Source of the DNA: Cryomorpha sp963748925
GTDB lineage: Bacteria > Bacteroidota > Bacteroidia > Flavobacteriales_D > Cryomorphaceae
DNA: 64,000 nt
Direction of reading: 5' to 3'
Assembly: GCA_963748925.1 (NCBI GenBank)
Contig: CAVVKG010000008.1
Span: forward strand, 62,001 to 126,000
The notes below the pieces were generated by a model. It did no database searches. It was not told the origin of the DNA and saw only the letters and a program-made list of their open reading frames with translations. Position numbers and translations under genes: made by a program. How positions within the stretch are numbered: the stretch's first letter is position 1; every line of letters starts with the position of its first letter. This document shows, piece by piece, positions 17,901 to 26,314 of the stretch.

Positions 17901-19181
17901 TTGTATTCCCCACCCTCCATTGTAGTTAGGCAGTTGTATTTCTGTAGATTGGTCCTGGCCTAAAAGACCTGTCCAGTTATAAGTCTCCCAGCTACCACCT
18001 GTACGGTACTCAATAATAGCGTTATTCAGATTCGAGCTGCCCTCATTTGTAAGCGTTACGATAGGCTGAATTAAATTAGAGCAAAGATTTCCTGTAGGAG
18101 ATGTTATTCCGGTAATTGCGGCGTCCGCCAAAATAGTCGTAACTGGCTCGCAACCATTTGAGTTAATCAAGTTACTGCGCGAATTTTCAATTGCAGCGCG
18201 CATCCGAAGTTTTTGGCCTTCAGTAAACATATTTTTACAAGTTTGACTGGTGTAGTCCATGTAATTTTCTACTTGTTGAGTGCCACCACAGGCCGGGTTG
18301 TTGCAATTTGAGTTAAGCGTGGTAGGAGGGGTATCGCAAACCCTGTCGCCTTGTAGGGTACAATTAGATTCGGAGCAGTTTCCACCTTGAAAAGTGTGAA
18401 AAAGCGCGAAGGCATGACCCATTTCATGCGTTAGTGTCTTATTGCGGTTAGTGTAAGATTTTAGGGCCCCTTCAGTACCAAATGCGTTGTATAACAAAAC
18501 GGTTCCATCGACCATGGAAGTAGTTGGAAAATAGGCATAGCCTTGAATTCCCGAACCGCCATTGTTATTTTCAATTTCGGTTACTACCCAAATGTTATAA
18601 TATTGCTGATTGGGCCATCTCGAGAGGTTTTTAATATCAACTTCACTCGCTCCCTGTCCGTTTCCGGCCGTTATTCCTTCGGTACAATAGTCTGTAACAC
18701 TGCAGCCACTTACACGGTTTATACCTGTTGAGGCATTGCCGTCAGGATCTCGTTGGGCCAGACAAAATTCAACTTCAATATCGGCGCCGTCTCCATCGCC
18801 TAGCGTCCCGGCCATCTTTCGATAATCCTGGTTTAGTGCGTTTATTGCACTGTATACTTGTTCATCAGTAATATTAGATCCTGTGCCATAGGCATCGCCA
18901 TCGTGGATAATGTGCACCACCACCGGTATGGTGTGAATAGTGCCGTTCTTGGGAACCATCCCAGATTTGTACTGTTGCACTAAGGCCTCAATCGATTGTA
19001 ATTGCTCCTCTTGCTCCGCTCTGTATAGCGGGTTCTCCTCCATCAAGCGCTCATGAATTTCTGTGTGAGCACACTGATGATCAGCATGTTCATTAAATTC
19101 GCTCAATTGTGTTTGATGGTCTACTTGTCCAAATAAACTCGTAAAAACGAGCATCGATAATATCGTCCAGTAATGTTTCAC
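14994..19181 (-). CDS. Secreted M43-like metalloprotease with PKD, Cys-repeat, SprB-like and T9SS domains
   Basis: A ~1395-residue protein (numbering here from the TTG at 19187; GTG 19181 gives the better signal peptide, MKHYWTILSML..., cleaved after FGQ). The pappalysin-type zinc site is HEMGHAFALFH at 254-264, with a met-turn ENYMDYTS near 310; the usual Gly of HExxHxxGxxH is Ala261. Order after it: CARDB-like segment, a PKD domain (~570-650), six 28-residue Cys repeats, two SprB-like repeats, fibronectin-like segments and a T9SS sorting domain (FPNPSPQGKHV ... SKKLLVQ). It should digest extracellular protein after T9SS export. A terminator follows. Confidence 0.88.
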   Translation of the reverse strand: MKHYWTILSMLVFTSLFGQVDHQTQLSEFNEHADHQCAHTEIHERLMEENPLYRAEQEEQLQSIEALVQQYKSGMVPKNGTIHTIPVVVHIIHDGDAYGTGSNITDEQVYSAINALNQDYRKMAGTLGDGDGADIEVEFCLAQRDPDGNASTGINRVSGCSVTDYCTEGITAGNGQGASEVDIKNLSRWPNQQYYNIWVVTEIENNNGGSGIQGYAYFPTTSMVDGTVLLYNAFGTEGALKSYTNRNKTLTHEMGHAFALFHTFQGGNCSESNCTLQGDRVCDTPPTTLNSNCNNPACGGTQQVENYMDYTSQTCKNMFTEGQKLRMRAAIENSRSNLINSNGCEPVTTILADAAITGITSPTGNLCSNLIQPIVTLTNEGSSNLNNAIIEYRTGGSWETYNWTGLLGQDQSTEIQLPNYNGGWGIQTIEVRSTLPNGNNDSNNSNNSFSAEYNAVQNGHTLTLNIVKDILGGQTTWLFRNSDNEVIASGGPYTNFQSGTVETEIVCVDNGCYDFVIMDIAGDGICCGNGNGSYTLTDEDGNILASGGDFGTQETTNFCFDNGGDAPVANFSAASTTICEGGSTTFTNLTTGDVDSYEWKFFGGSPFTVTTANPGTITYDTPGTYNVRLVATNAFGNDVELKSEYITVSELQTWYADTDNDGHGNPSSTTESCTQPGGYVATGDDCNDSNGSDWDSCYDCLGVMNGSAQLDNCGTCDSNTSNDCTQDCAGVWGGNAYEDNCGTCDANTSNDCVQDCAGVWGGNAYEDNCGTCDANTSNDCVQDCAGVWGGNAYEDNCGTCDANSSNDCVQDCAGVWGGNAYEDNCGTCDANTSNDCVQDCAGNWGGTAYFDECGTCDDIPENDCVLCEGVSISLLATTSPLCFGDSTGEIAVEIATNTNDYSLSWNNGMNGTILTALNAGTYQATLTEGDCNAFIEVVLEQPEELTVSISNILNDDCADEETGSASFEISGGVAPYAVTINNEIINENSLNGLAAGEFTVAVSDANGCAASTILVIEQMSCDTLDQTEVIAALCDSGFVRIQDAVQAIPVQDATSYMWELRDLEDLNNPITFTTTDPEFYGNEIDEITPNVTYEVKVKGVNPLIPSEYGSECTLLFMIPITNLIQNDCGNLALPANHILTALEVEGAMDYEFRFENKETLDRLYYYSGGENTCALTDVDGLELDTEYSVLIRAKYGNIWGDYGNNCTIKSVAIVVTTSLTDEWCENYSINFESDLILVQPIENATVYQLRIQNETENFELILENNQPEFLATSVEGLEPETNYEAQARAFNEGFWTPWGAVCGIALEGQQNLKLNMFVFPNPSPQGKHVKLLTRGDWKNVVITLSDLQGHKLISFRKDFKDMTPQEMNISRLESGLYILHITHGLQTLSKKLLVQ
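16584..17087 (-). repeat. Six tandem 84-bp units (28-residue Cys repeat)
   Basis: Exactly 504 bp, in frame. The consensus unit is DCAGVWGGNAYEDNCGTCD followed by ~9 residues including NDC. Four central units are nearly identical in DNA; the first and last are diverged. Each unit has four Cys. High identity of inner units points to recent expansion and recombinational length variation. Confidence 0.93.
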
Positions 19182-19303
19182 AGTCAAGAATCGTTTATGA
19201 AGATTCTCGGTTGTTTACTGTATATTTTCGAGTTTGGTTACGAAATTAAAACGGAGAGGCGGAGTTAATCGATGAAATCGTGCGTCGTTTCGTTCAATTC
19301 AAT

Positions 19304-20182
19304 TTAGCTACCTTTTTTACTTCTTATTGAAGCCTCAATAGCATCCCACATTTCGTTTGGAACAGCCTCTAATTGATTGAACTGGCCGGCACCCTGAAGC
19401 CATTCACCACCATCAATGGTAACGATCTCGCCATTCATATATGCTGCAAAATCACTCATTAAGTATGCTGCCAGATTTGCTAATTCCTGATGCTCGCCTG
19501 TGCGACGAAGGGGAATGCGCTGCTCCATTGAGATTTTCTTTTTAAGTGGTTCAGGTAGTAATCTGTCCCATGCGCCTTTGGTTGGAAATGGTCCCGGAGC
19601 AATTCCATTAAACCGGATTCCGTATTTGGCCCATTCTACGGCAAGACTTCTCGTCATAGCCTGCACACCCGCTTTTGCACAAGCAGAAGGTACTACATAT
19701 GCTGATCCTGTTGTGGCATAAGTTGTAACAATGTTTACCACAGTGGCTGGTTGTTCTTGTTCAATCCAGTGCTTGCCAAAAACCATGGTCATATTTATCG
19801 TGCCTTTTAAAACGATATCTATTATAACGCTAAATGCCTTTGGGCTAAGTCTTTCGGTAGGGCTAATAAAGTTTCCCGCTGCGTTGTTAAGCAAACCGTG
19901 TACTGCTCCAAATTCATCAAGTGTTTTTTGGAGGAGGTTTTTTATTTGATCTTCATGGCGCACGTCGCAGGCCACTGCAAGCACTTTTCCTCCGGTTTTT
20001 TCGCTCATTTCGGCAGCCGTTTTTTCAAGCACATCAATTTTGCGGCTGGTAATAACCACATTTGCTCCGAGCTGAGAGAAATAGGTAGACATGGATTTTC
20101 CTAAACCAGTACCGCCGCCGGTTACCACAATTGTTTTTCCTTTTAAAGCGTTATCTTTAAGCATTGGTTCAGCAAAATTCAT
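19304..20182 (-). CDS. SDR oxidoreductase, 2,4-dienoyl-CoA reductase-like
   Basis: A 292-residue short-chain dehydrogenase. The cofactor motif is TGGGTGLGKS (21-30) and the NNAAG motif lies at 99-103. The usual SxnYxxxK is absent. Instead Tyr155 and Lys170 are 15 residues apart (YATTGSAYVVPSACAK), the same spacing as the Tyr/Lys pair of mitochondrial-type 2,4-dienoyl-CoA reductase, which reduces dienoyl-CoA intermediates of unsaturated fatty acid oxidation with NADPH. The TTAG-free C-terminus and GPFPTKGAW fit that family. It is divergent from the next gene with a 48-bp gap. Confidence 0.85.
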   Translation of the reverse strand: MNFAEPMLKDNALKGKTIVVTGGGTGLGKSMSTYFSQLGANVVITSRKIDVLEKTAAEMSEKTGGKVLAVACDVRHEDQIKNLLQKTLDEFGAVHGLLNNAAGNFISPTERLSPKAFSVIIDIVLKGTINMTMVFGKHWIEQEQPATVVNIVTTYATTGSAYVVPSACAKAGVQAMTRSLAVEWAKYGIRFNGIAPGPFPTKGAWDRLLPEPLKKKISMEQRIPLRRTGEHQELANLAAYLMSDFAAYMNGEIVTIDGGEWLQGAGQFNQLEAVPNEMWDAIEASIRSKKGS

Positions 20183-20230
20183 TCTATTCTGTTTTTTGTT
20201 TTGCTAAAGTAACTACTAAAATTTAGAATA

Positions 20231-20644
20231 TTGAAAACATCATATCCGGCAAAGATTTTATTGGCCTGGGGAGAGGCCATCAGTGGAAATAAGAAAATTA
20301 GGGAATGGCTTACCCAAAATGGGTATCCGGAACTTGGGATTTTTGTTTTTGCTCTCCGCAATAAAGACGACGGTAAGAAATGGCTTTTTGAAAATAATTT
20401 TCGCCATCTTGCTGCAACAATTTCTGGGGCTGAGGGAAACAAGGACGCCATTGAGTGGTTGTATAAGAGTAAATTCGATATTCTTGCGCGCGTCGCCGCA
20501 GTGGGAGATGGTGATGAGGATGCCTTTAAATGGCTTATTGCTAACAACCACAGGGAGATGGCATTGATTGGCAAGAAAATTGAAGTAGTAAAAGATGAAA
20601 TTGAACGCGATAACAGCGATGTTCATAAATTTAGTAAGGAATAA
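20231..20644 (+). CDS. Small helical-repeat protein, function unknown
   Basis: A 137-residue soluble protein starting at TTG. It contains about four ~32-residue helical repeats with the pattern WL-x-x-N...LA...(G)...A-x-x-WL (REWLTQNGYPELG; KKWLFENNFRHLA; IEWLYKSKFDILA; FKWLIANNHREMA). This is an ankyrin/HEAT-like solenoid suited to protein binding. No catalytic motif is seen. It is 15 bp upstream of the DUF2911 gene and probably co-transcribed. Confidence 0.7.
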   Translation: MKTSYPAKILLAWGEAISGNKKIREWLTQNGYPELGIFVFALRNKDDGKKWLFENNFRHLAATISGAEGNKDAIEWLYKSKFDILARVAAVGDGDEDAFKWLIANNHREMALIGKKIEVVKDEIERDNSDVHKFSKE

Positions 20645-20659
20645 ACCAAAATAACAAAA

Positions 20660-21181
20660 ATGAAAACACTGAAAATTAGCTTTTTACTTTTTATGAGTCT
20701 GATTACTTTAAACCTGGTTGCTCAGGATAAAACAGATAGACCAAGTCCACCGAAATCAGAATCTGAGACCGTAAAGGGAACTGAAATAACTATCGATTAT
20801 TCTTCACCCGCGGTGAAAGGCAGAACTGTGTGGGGAGATCTCGTTCCTTACGGAAAAACTTGGCGCACAGGAGCCAATGAAGCAACTACACTTACCGTTT
20901 CTAAAGATGTTAAAATCGATGGCAAAGCTCTTAAGGCGGGAAAATACAGTCTGTTTTCAATTCCCGGTGAAAAGGAGTGGACTTTTATAGTCAATAGTGT
21001 TTGGGATCAATGGGGTGATTACAATTATGAGTCATCAAAAGATGTATTGCGCTTTACAGCGAAACCTTATAAGCTTGATGAGAAAGAAGAAAGATTGGAA
21101 TTTGATATTTCAGATGATGGAAAAGTAGAGCTTGAATGGGATCAATTAGGCGTTTCGTTTATGATCGAAACGATGAAATAA
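20660..21181 (+). CDS. DUF2911-domain secreted protein
   Basis: A 173-residue protein with a signal peptide (~1-22, ending VAQ) and a DUF2911 domain: IDYSSPAVKGRTVWGDLVPYGKTWRTGANEA-type core split around residues 45-75, then AGKYSLFSIPG. The domain is common and uncharacterised in Bacteroidota, probably periplasmic. A strong terminator follows 23 bp after the stop. Confidence 0.9.
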   Translation: MKTLKISFLLFMSLITLNLVAQDKTDRPSPPKSESETVKGTEITIDYSSPAVKGRTVWGDLVPYGKTWRTGANEATTLTVSKDVKIDGKALKAGKYSLFSIPGEKEWTFIVNSVWDQWGDYNYESSKDVLRFTAKPYKLDEKEERLEFDISDDGKVELEWDQLGVSFMIETMK

Positions 21182-21204
21182 ATCTTTGAGATATTAAAAA
21201 ATTT

Positions 21205-21238
21205 AACTCTGCCGGTTTATGCCGGCAGAGTTTTTTTT
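21205..21238 (+). terminator. Intrinsic terminator
   Basis: An 11-bp perfect stem AACTCTGCCGG/CCGGCAGAGTT, a 6-nt loop and eight T's. It ends the 20231-21181 unit. Confidence 0.95.
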
Positions 21239-21308
21239 GCTCTGTTTTAAGAGGAATGCATTCTACTCAAGCCCTGAATTGGTTTTCCAAAAGTTGGATA
21301 CACCAATT

Positions 21309-22265
21309 TTAGTATTCCATTTTATAATGTAGCCCAAGCGAATCGCGGAGACTTTGATCAGAATTTTTATTGAGTTCCCAATAGGGTAGACGCATTGACT
21401 CCGTAGCCGTGGCAGTCGTGGTTAATGTGCTGGAAGGATCTGATGCATTTAAAACTTCTTCCCACGACAAGATTTTAAAGGGAAACCTGCTCTGGCAGTT
21501 GATTTTTAAAACACGATCAAATTCTGGAAATTTCAGCGTGTAAACATAAAACTCGTTATCTCCTTTTTCTTTTGCATCATTCACCTGCAGCACGAGGGAT
21601 GCTTCAGCTGCGTAAGCCTTCAATTCTTTGTGATGGAGCCGTAAAAACTCTTCTGAAGGCACCACTTGAATTTTGCCCAGAGGTAGCATCTGCGGCTCGA
21701 GGCGCATCCGTGTCCATATATCCTCTTCAAAATAGGTGGCATCAATCGACTTGTTAACATCACCCTCAGCCTGGAAGTAAGAACGCTGTTCGTAATTCAG
21801 CTTTCCATCACGCAGGTTCATTTGAGCAAAACTCTGTCCGCACCAGTCTTGGGATGAGAAGGTGACCTTCAGCGAAGCCGGATGTTTTCGGTAATCTATC
21901 GGAGTGAAAATACTGGTCATTATGGAGTAATCGTAAATTCCGGTAATGAACTTTTTTTGTGCGTTCAGCTTTAGGACGGATATCGCGTTTCCATCTCCGA
22001 ATTCTTTTTTCACCTGCTCGTCAAGAAGAAAATCTTCCGTAACAAAAATAAGCACTGCGTCGCCCTTGCGCTCCTGACCATACCTTATTTGGGTGAGGTC
22101 ATAATGAGTTAGCTCAGCCTTTCCGTTGTACCAGTAATCACTAAATTGCTCGGGGTGAGATTGAACAAAGGTATCATCAGGCGACGTGTTCACTTGCGCG
22201 TCGCATGATGAGAAGATAAGGATAACAGAAAAGAAGAAAGTGGATTTAATTGCAATTTGAAACAT
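21309..22265 (-). CDS. Conserved Bacteroidota lipoprotein (often misnamed Maf-like)
   Basis: A 318-residue protein with a lipoprotein signal (FFFSVILIFSSCDA). The body has the conserved run YWYNGKAELTHYDL, RYGQERKGDAVLIFVTEDF and SSQDWCGQSFAQMN, a family widespread in Bacteroidota. I recall database entries calling it a septum formation inhibitor, but nothing here resembles Maf pyrophosphatases. ATG 22265 is preferred to a GTG three codons upstream. Function is unknown; it is probably envelope-located. Confidence 0.75.
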   Translation of the reverse strand: MFQIAIKSTFFFSVILIFSSCDAQVNTSPDDTFVQSHPEQFSDYWYNGKAELTHYDLTQIRYGQERKGDAVLIFVTEDFLLDEQVKKEFGDGNAISVLKLNAQKKFITGIYDYSIMTSIFTPIDYRKHPASLKVTFSSQDWCGQSFAQMNLRDGKLNYEQRSYFQAEGDVNKSIDATYFEEDIWTRMRLEPQMLPLGKIQVVPSEEFLRLHHKELKAYAAEASLVLQVNDAKEKGDNEFYVYTLKFPEFDRVLKINCQSRFPFKILSWEEVLNASDPSSTLTTTATATESMRLPYWELNKNSDQSLRDSLGLHYKMEY

Positions 22266-22321
22266 GGTATTCACGGTTTTTCAAGCTGCAAGTTAGCAAG
22301 AACTTTTGCTAAATGGGCTCT

Positions 22322-22900
22322 CTACCAGGGGGCGTCCTGATCCCAAATAATTCCTTCCACTTTTACCGGATTGCCCTGATTGTAAAATTCTGTTTCCAAC
22401 GTTGCAACCAATGAGTAAACCTCAGTACCTATTGTTACATCTCTTTCAATAGTAACAGTGCCTGTAGCATTTCCATCTATTGAGGGAGACGAACTATTTA
22501 CAAGGAATTCTGCCAAAACCTCATCCAGATTTTGCGTGTTCTGAAGCAACACCGGGGTAGAATAGAGCTCATGAGTTCCTTCAATAAAGTCGGTAAAAAC
22601 AGCCCCGTTAGGAATGTTAAATCGCAATGCAAAACTGTTTCCGTTGTTGCTAAATCTCAGCTGTCTGAAATAATTTGAATTTAATAAACTTCCACCTTCC
22701 CAGCCGATTACAAGGCTACCGGTATGAGTAGATTTTTCACCGTTCTCGGTAAATTCAAAACTGCTTCCTTCTGTGCCTGAAATTGAGGAGTATGCCAGAT
22801 TGGCCTGAGGGGTTGGGTCGTCCTTATCATCATCTTTATCGCAAGCAGTTAGAAGAAAAAATCCAATAATTAGCGATAGGCAAGCAAAAGTAGTTTTCAT
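22322..22900 (-). CDS. Lipoprotein with acidic export signal after the lipid cysteine
   Basis: A 192-residue protein whose signal peptide ends LLTAC, followed at once by DKDDDKDD. A Lys/Asp-rich stretch just after the acylated Cys is the type of signal that sends Bacteroidota lipoproteins to the cell surface, so surface display is likely. The rest is a beta-rich domain with no family I recognise. A consensus -7 element lies upstream. Confidence 0.72.
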   Translation of the reverse strand: MKTTFACLSLIIGFFLLTACDKDDDKDDPTPQANLAYSSISGTEGSSFEFTENGEKSTHTGSLVIGWEGGSLLNSNYFRQLRFSNNGNSFALRFNIPNGAVFTDFIEGTHELYSTPVLLQNTQNLDEVLAEFLVNSSSPSIDGNATGTVTIERDVTIGTEVYSLVATLETEFYNQGNPVKVEGIIWDQDAPW

Positions 22901-22927
22901 GGCGTTGAGGTTTTTTTATTGTTACGT

Positions 22928-22935
22928 CAAAAATA
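22928..22935 (-). promoter_or_regulatory. Candidate -7 element TATTTTTG
   Basis: Matches TAnnTTTG and lies 27 bp before the ATG of the acidic-signal lipoprotein. Confidence 0.5.
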
Positions 22936-23011
22936 TCTAGTCTATTTTACTTTGGGTATTGCTAATATTAGTGATTGTAAATATTAAAAAGAGCGTTTGG
23001 ATTCAATTTTA

Positions 23012-23599
23012 CTATTGTTCCTCCAAATTGTCAATGTGTTTGATTTCTGGTGGAGTAATTGCTCTCGTGAGGTGCTTGAAAAGAACGTAATCGATTGCAG
23101 CATGCGCAATGCAGGCTCCGTATATGCCTGCGAATTCTGTGTAATATCCCAAACCGGCTATGGTGAGAGTCATATAAACTCCGTAAATACTCATTTTCCA
23201 GTTTCGGGGATCGAGATACCCGTGAATGGCAACGAAAATAATAGCTGTAATCCAGATTCCCATCAGAGGCTGAAGAGCTCCTCTGAAAAGGAGTTCCTCT
23301 CCAAATCCGGCACAAAGTGAAATGAAAATAATTTGCCATTCCTTAAACTTTAAGTTAGAAATAATCCTGGCATATTTTTTCTCAGTCTCGACCAAAAAAG
23401 GCTGTGAAACGAGATATTTCGCTCCCAAACCTAAAACAATACCAAGCAATACTCCGCTGATTATCTGAATCCAGATATTCTGATTGGAGCGCAGAATAAT
23501 CTGAATGGGATTATCTCTAAAGAAATAGAGTATTGCCCATCCTATAATGGGAAAAACAGTTAAAGTTAGAAAAGCAGCCCAGAGAATTCTTTTCCTCAC
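23012..23599 (-). CDS. CPBP-family intramembrane metalloprotease
   Basis: A 195-residue membrane protein with ~5-6 helices and the CAAX/Abi (CPBP) motifs: GFGEELLFRG (EExxxR), then FVAIHG and a later HAAIDYV His. The family covers prenyl-protein proteases, bacteriocin self-immunity and anti-sigma regulation; the role here is unknown. It starts at GTG sharing one base with the upstream MoxR-like gene's TAG (TAGTG), so translation is probably coupled. Confidence 0.83.
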   Translation of the reverse strand: MRKRILWAAFLTLTVFPIIGWAILYFFRDNPIQIILRSNQNIWIQIISGVLLGIVLGLGAKYLVSQPFLVETEKKYARIISNLKFKEWQIIFISLCAGFGEELLFRGALQPLMGIWITAIIFVAIHGYLDPRNWKMSIYGVYMTLTIAGLGYYTEFAGIYGACIAHAAIDYVLFKHLTRAITPPEIKHIDNLEEQ

Positions 23600-25089
23600 T
23601 AGCTGCCTGATTCTTCAAAGTCGTCCATTGAAAAAACAGAGCTGAACAGATCTGAGAATGACATGCCGTCATCCAGAATATTCTTGCTGAGCATAGAGTA
23701 TTCTGCAAGTCCGTGGAGTACAAATTCCATTAGTAAGTAGCGGTCTTCTTCACTTGAATTTGGATTGTACTTTTTGGTAAGCTCTTCTAAGCCGGGAACT
23801 TCCTTGAGTTTTTTAAGATATTCATCTTGAGGAAGATCTGCGGGAAGATCGAGTTCGTTTTTTCCAAACCAGCGAGTTATCTTGTCGTAAGGATTTATTT
23901 CATTTTTCCTTTTCTTAGCTAGTTCGGGATCCGGAAAAAATTGGGCAAATTGATTTCTAATGGCTTTTCCCAGAAGGGTGAGTGCCACACTCCGCGAACC
24001 TTCCTGCTCACCTTCGTACACGAGCTCCACTTTTCCGGTAATGGCGGGAAGGATACCAAGTAAATCTCCTATTCGTGCTCTGCCCGATTTCTCTTTGTTG
24101 ATCATTATTCGGCGCTCAACTGTGCTCACCACGTTTTCGTATGCGCTGATAGTGAGCCTCGCAGAGACACCACTCTTTTGATCGATAAATTCGCTATTCC
24201 TCGCCTCTACAGCTATTTGCTCAATGAGCATGCTGATCATTTGCGGAATTTCTACATTCTTTTCCTGGTCTGCTGCCAGCTTTGCTTCCTGCCTCGTAAT
24301 CGCCGCTGAAATCACGGTGTTTTTGGGGTAGTGCGTTAGAATTTGACTCTGAATTCTATCCTTTAGCGGGGTAATGATAGCTCCTCTATTGGTGTAATCT
24401 TCCGGGTTTGCTGTAAAAACAAACATTACATCAAGCGGTAGCCTAAGTTTAAATCCTCGAATTTGTATGTCACCTTCTTGCAAAATATTGAAGAGTGCAA
24501 CCTGGATCCGTGGCTGCAAATCAGGTAATTCATTAATTACAAATATTCCGCGGTGAGCTCTGGGAATCAGTCCAAAATGGATTACCCGTTCGTCCGAATA
24601 ATCAAGTTTTAAGTTTGCTGCTTTTATTGGATCGGCATCACCAATAAGGTCGGCCACGGTAACATCAGGTGTTGCCAGCTTTTCAGTGTAGCGCTCGTCG
24701 CGGTGAAGCCAGGCGATAGGCGTATCGTCGCCTTTTTCGGCAATTAGATCCTGAGAGTAGCGCGAAATAGGATTCAGCGGATCATCAAAAATGTCAGAGC
24801 CTTTCACATAAGGAATGTACTCATCTAGAAGACTTACCAGCTGACGAGCCATTCTGGTTTTTGCCTGCCCGCGAAGACCAAGAAAGTTGATGTTGTGACG
24901 CGATAAAATAGCGCGCTCCACTTCGGGAAACACCGTGTTTTCGTATCCCAAAACCCCTTCAAAAACTGGTTCTTTCGACTGTAATTTTTTAATCAGGTTG
25001 TTTCTCAGTTCGTCTTTAACCGGAACTGTTTTGTAGCCTGTTTTTTTGAGTTCTTTAAGCGTTGCTGGTCTTGCTGAAGTCTTTGTCAT
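23599..25089 (-). CDS. MoxR/ChlI-like AAA+ ATPase
   Basis: A ~496-residue protein related to magnesium-chelatase subunit I and MoxR ATPases. The P-loop region reads GLRGQAKTR, with Ala where the second Gly of GxxGxGK normally sits. The Walker B region reads IFVINELPDL, with Asn-Glu instead of Asp-Glu, and FTANPEDYTNRG is the sensor-like motif. The C-terminal ~120 residues are specific to this subfamily. Such proteins are usually chaperones for a partner (VWA or metal insertion); here the only coupled partner is a CPBP protease. Met at 25089 (MTKTSARPATLKEL) is preferred over 25122. Confidence 0.8.
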   Translation of the reverse strand: MTKTSARPATLKELKKTGYKTVPVKDELRNNLIKKLQSKEPVFEGVLGYENTVFPEVERAILSRHNINFLGLRGQAKTRMARQLVSLLDEYIPYVKGSDIFDDPLNPISRYSQDLIAEKGDDTPIAWLHRDERYTEKLATPDVTVADLIGDADPIKAANLKLDYSDERVIHFGLIPRAHRGIFVINELPDLQPRIQVALFNILQEGDIQIRGFKLRLPLDVMFVFTANPEDYTNRGAIITPLKDRIQSQILTHYPKNTVISAAITRQEAKLAADQEKNVEIPQMISMLIEQIAVEARNSEFIDQKSGVSARLTISAYENVVSTVERRIMINKEKSGRARIGDLLGILPAITGKVELVYEGEQEGSRSVALTLLGKAIRNQFAQFFPDPELAKKRKNEINPYDKITRWFGKNELDLPADLPQDEYLKKLKEVPGLEELTKKYNPNSSEEDRYLLMEFVLHGLAEYSMLSKNILDDGMSFSDLFSSVFSMDDFEESGS

Positions 25090-25192
25090 GCTTATTTTTT
25101 TTGCCGAAAGGCGCGTGCACATCCGTCATTCTGATTTCTAATCGTATTTACAATCTTTATGCTAGTGCTACATAAGCACGCCCAAAAGGTCG

Positions 25193-25200
25193 TAAGTTTG
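25193..25200 (+). promoter_or_regulatory. Candidate -7 element TAAGTTTG of apbE
   Basis: Consensus match, 43 bp before the apbE ATG. No clear -33 box. Confidence 0.45.
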
Positions 25201-25243
25201 CAAATAGGTATTCCTTTAACACGAAACTAAGGTATTGGTTGAC

Positions 25244-26314
25244 ATGATAAGATCGAAAAATAAAGAATTAATTGCATTTCTATGCTGTGTTTTGCTGATA
25301 GCCGCTGCTTGCACGAATCAGAATACAGAGACAGAGGAAGAGAATCATTTTAAAAATGTTTCTGGCGAAGCTCAGGGAACAACTTATTCCATTACCTATT
25401 TAGATTCTATCGGGGGTGTTTTCTCTAAACAGGAAGCCGATTCTATTTTAGATGCAATTGATATGGCCTTATCTGTTTGGGTACAAGAATCAACCATTTC
25501 AAAGTTTAACAATGCGGATTCGATGAAAATCGACGATCCACACTTTTTAAATGTGTTTTTTAGAGGGCGCGAAATTGTAAATCTAACGGATGGAGCATTT
25601 CAGCCAATGGTTATGCCGCTTGTCCGTGCATGGGGATTTGGTCCGACAGGAGCTCACCCAAAAGGCGATTTAAACACAGATACTTTGATGGTTCTGGTAA
25701 ATACCGAACTAGAAATTACGCCGGTTGATACGTCTTCGGAGGGAAATTTACCGGCCTTTCTTATTCAAAAAATGCTGGGACAGGAAATTGATGTAAATGG
25801 AATTGCCCAGGGTTATTCTGTGGATGTTATTGCAGATTTCTTGAAATCCAAAGGCGTTGAGAATTTCATGGTAGAGATAGGCGGCGAAGTATTTGCTTAC
25901 GGGGTAAATAATGCAGATGAGCCCTGGAGAATTGGAATAGATAAACCCGTGCCGTTAGACCAACAAAGAGAACTTCAGGCAATTGCAAAATTGACCAATA
26001 GGGCAATAGCCACATCAGGTAGTTACAGGAAATTTTATGAAGTAGATGGGAAGAGATATTCTCATACCATCGATCCTGCTACCGGGAAGCCGGTTGATCA
26101 CCAGTTGCTTAGCGCTACTGTTATGGCTCCAAATTGTACGAATGCCGATGCCTTTGCCACAGCGTTTATGGTAAAGGGATTTGAGGCTTCAAAAAAATAT
26201 GTTGAGGATCACCCGGAGTTGAATTTAGAAATCTACCTTATCTACAATGATGAAAGCGAAGGCTTTAAATCCTATATGAGTCCCGGGATGAAAGAAAAAA
26301 TAGAAGAGATTTAG
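25244..26314 (+). CDS. apbE: FAD:protein FMN transferase (ApbE), lipoprotein
   Basis: A 356-residue enzyme that attaches FMN covalently to Thr in partner flavoproteins such as NqrB, NqrC or RnfG, on the periplasmic side. The signal peptide has a lipobox (IAAAC). Motifs are GTTYSITY, DVNGIAQGYSVD, VEIGGEVFAYG, ATSGSYRKFYEVDG, YSHTIDPATGKP and TNADAFATAFMV. ATG 25244 is chosen over an in-frame TTG nine bases upstream. It is convergent with a small NqrM-like gene, their stop codons overlapping. Confidence 0.94.
   Translation: MIRSKNKELIAFLCCVLLIAAACTNQNTETEEENHFKNVSGEAQGTTYSITYLDSIGGVFSKQEADSILDAIDMALSVWVQESTISKFNNADSMKIDDPHFLNVFFRGREIVNLTDGAFQPMVMPLVRAWGFGPTGAHPKGDLNTDTLMVLVNTELEITPVDTSSEGNLPAFLIQKMLGQEIDVNGIAQGYSVDVIADFLKSKGVENFMVEIGGEVFAYGVNNADEPWRIGIDKPVPLDQQRELQAIAKLTNRAIATSGSYRKFYEVDGKRYSHTIDPATGKPVDHQLLSATVMAPNCTNADAFATAFMVKGFEASKKYVEDHPELNLEIYLIYNDESEGFKSYMSPGMKEKIEEI

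Noticed and set aside
20179..20626. Minus-strand open frames opposite the helical-repeat protein
   Set aside because: The plus-strand frame has clear internal repeats; the antisense frames show none.
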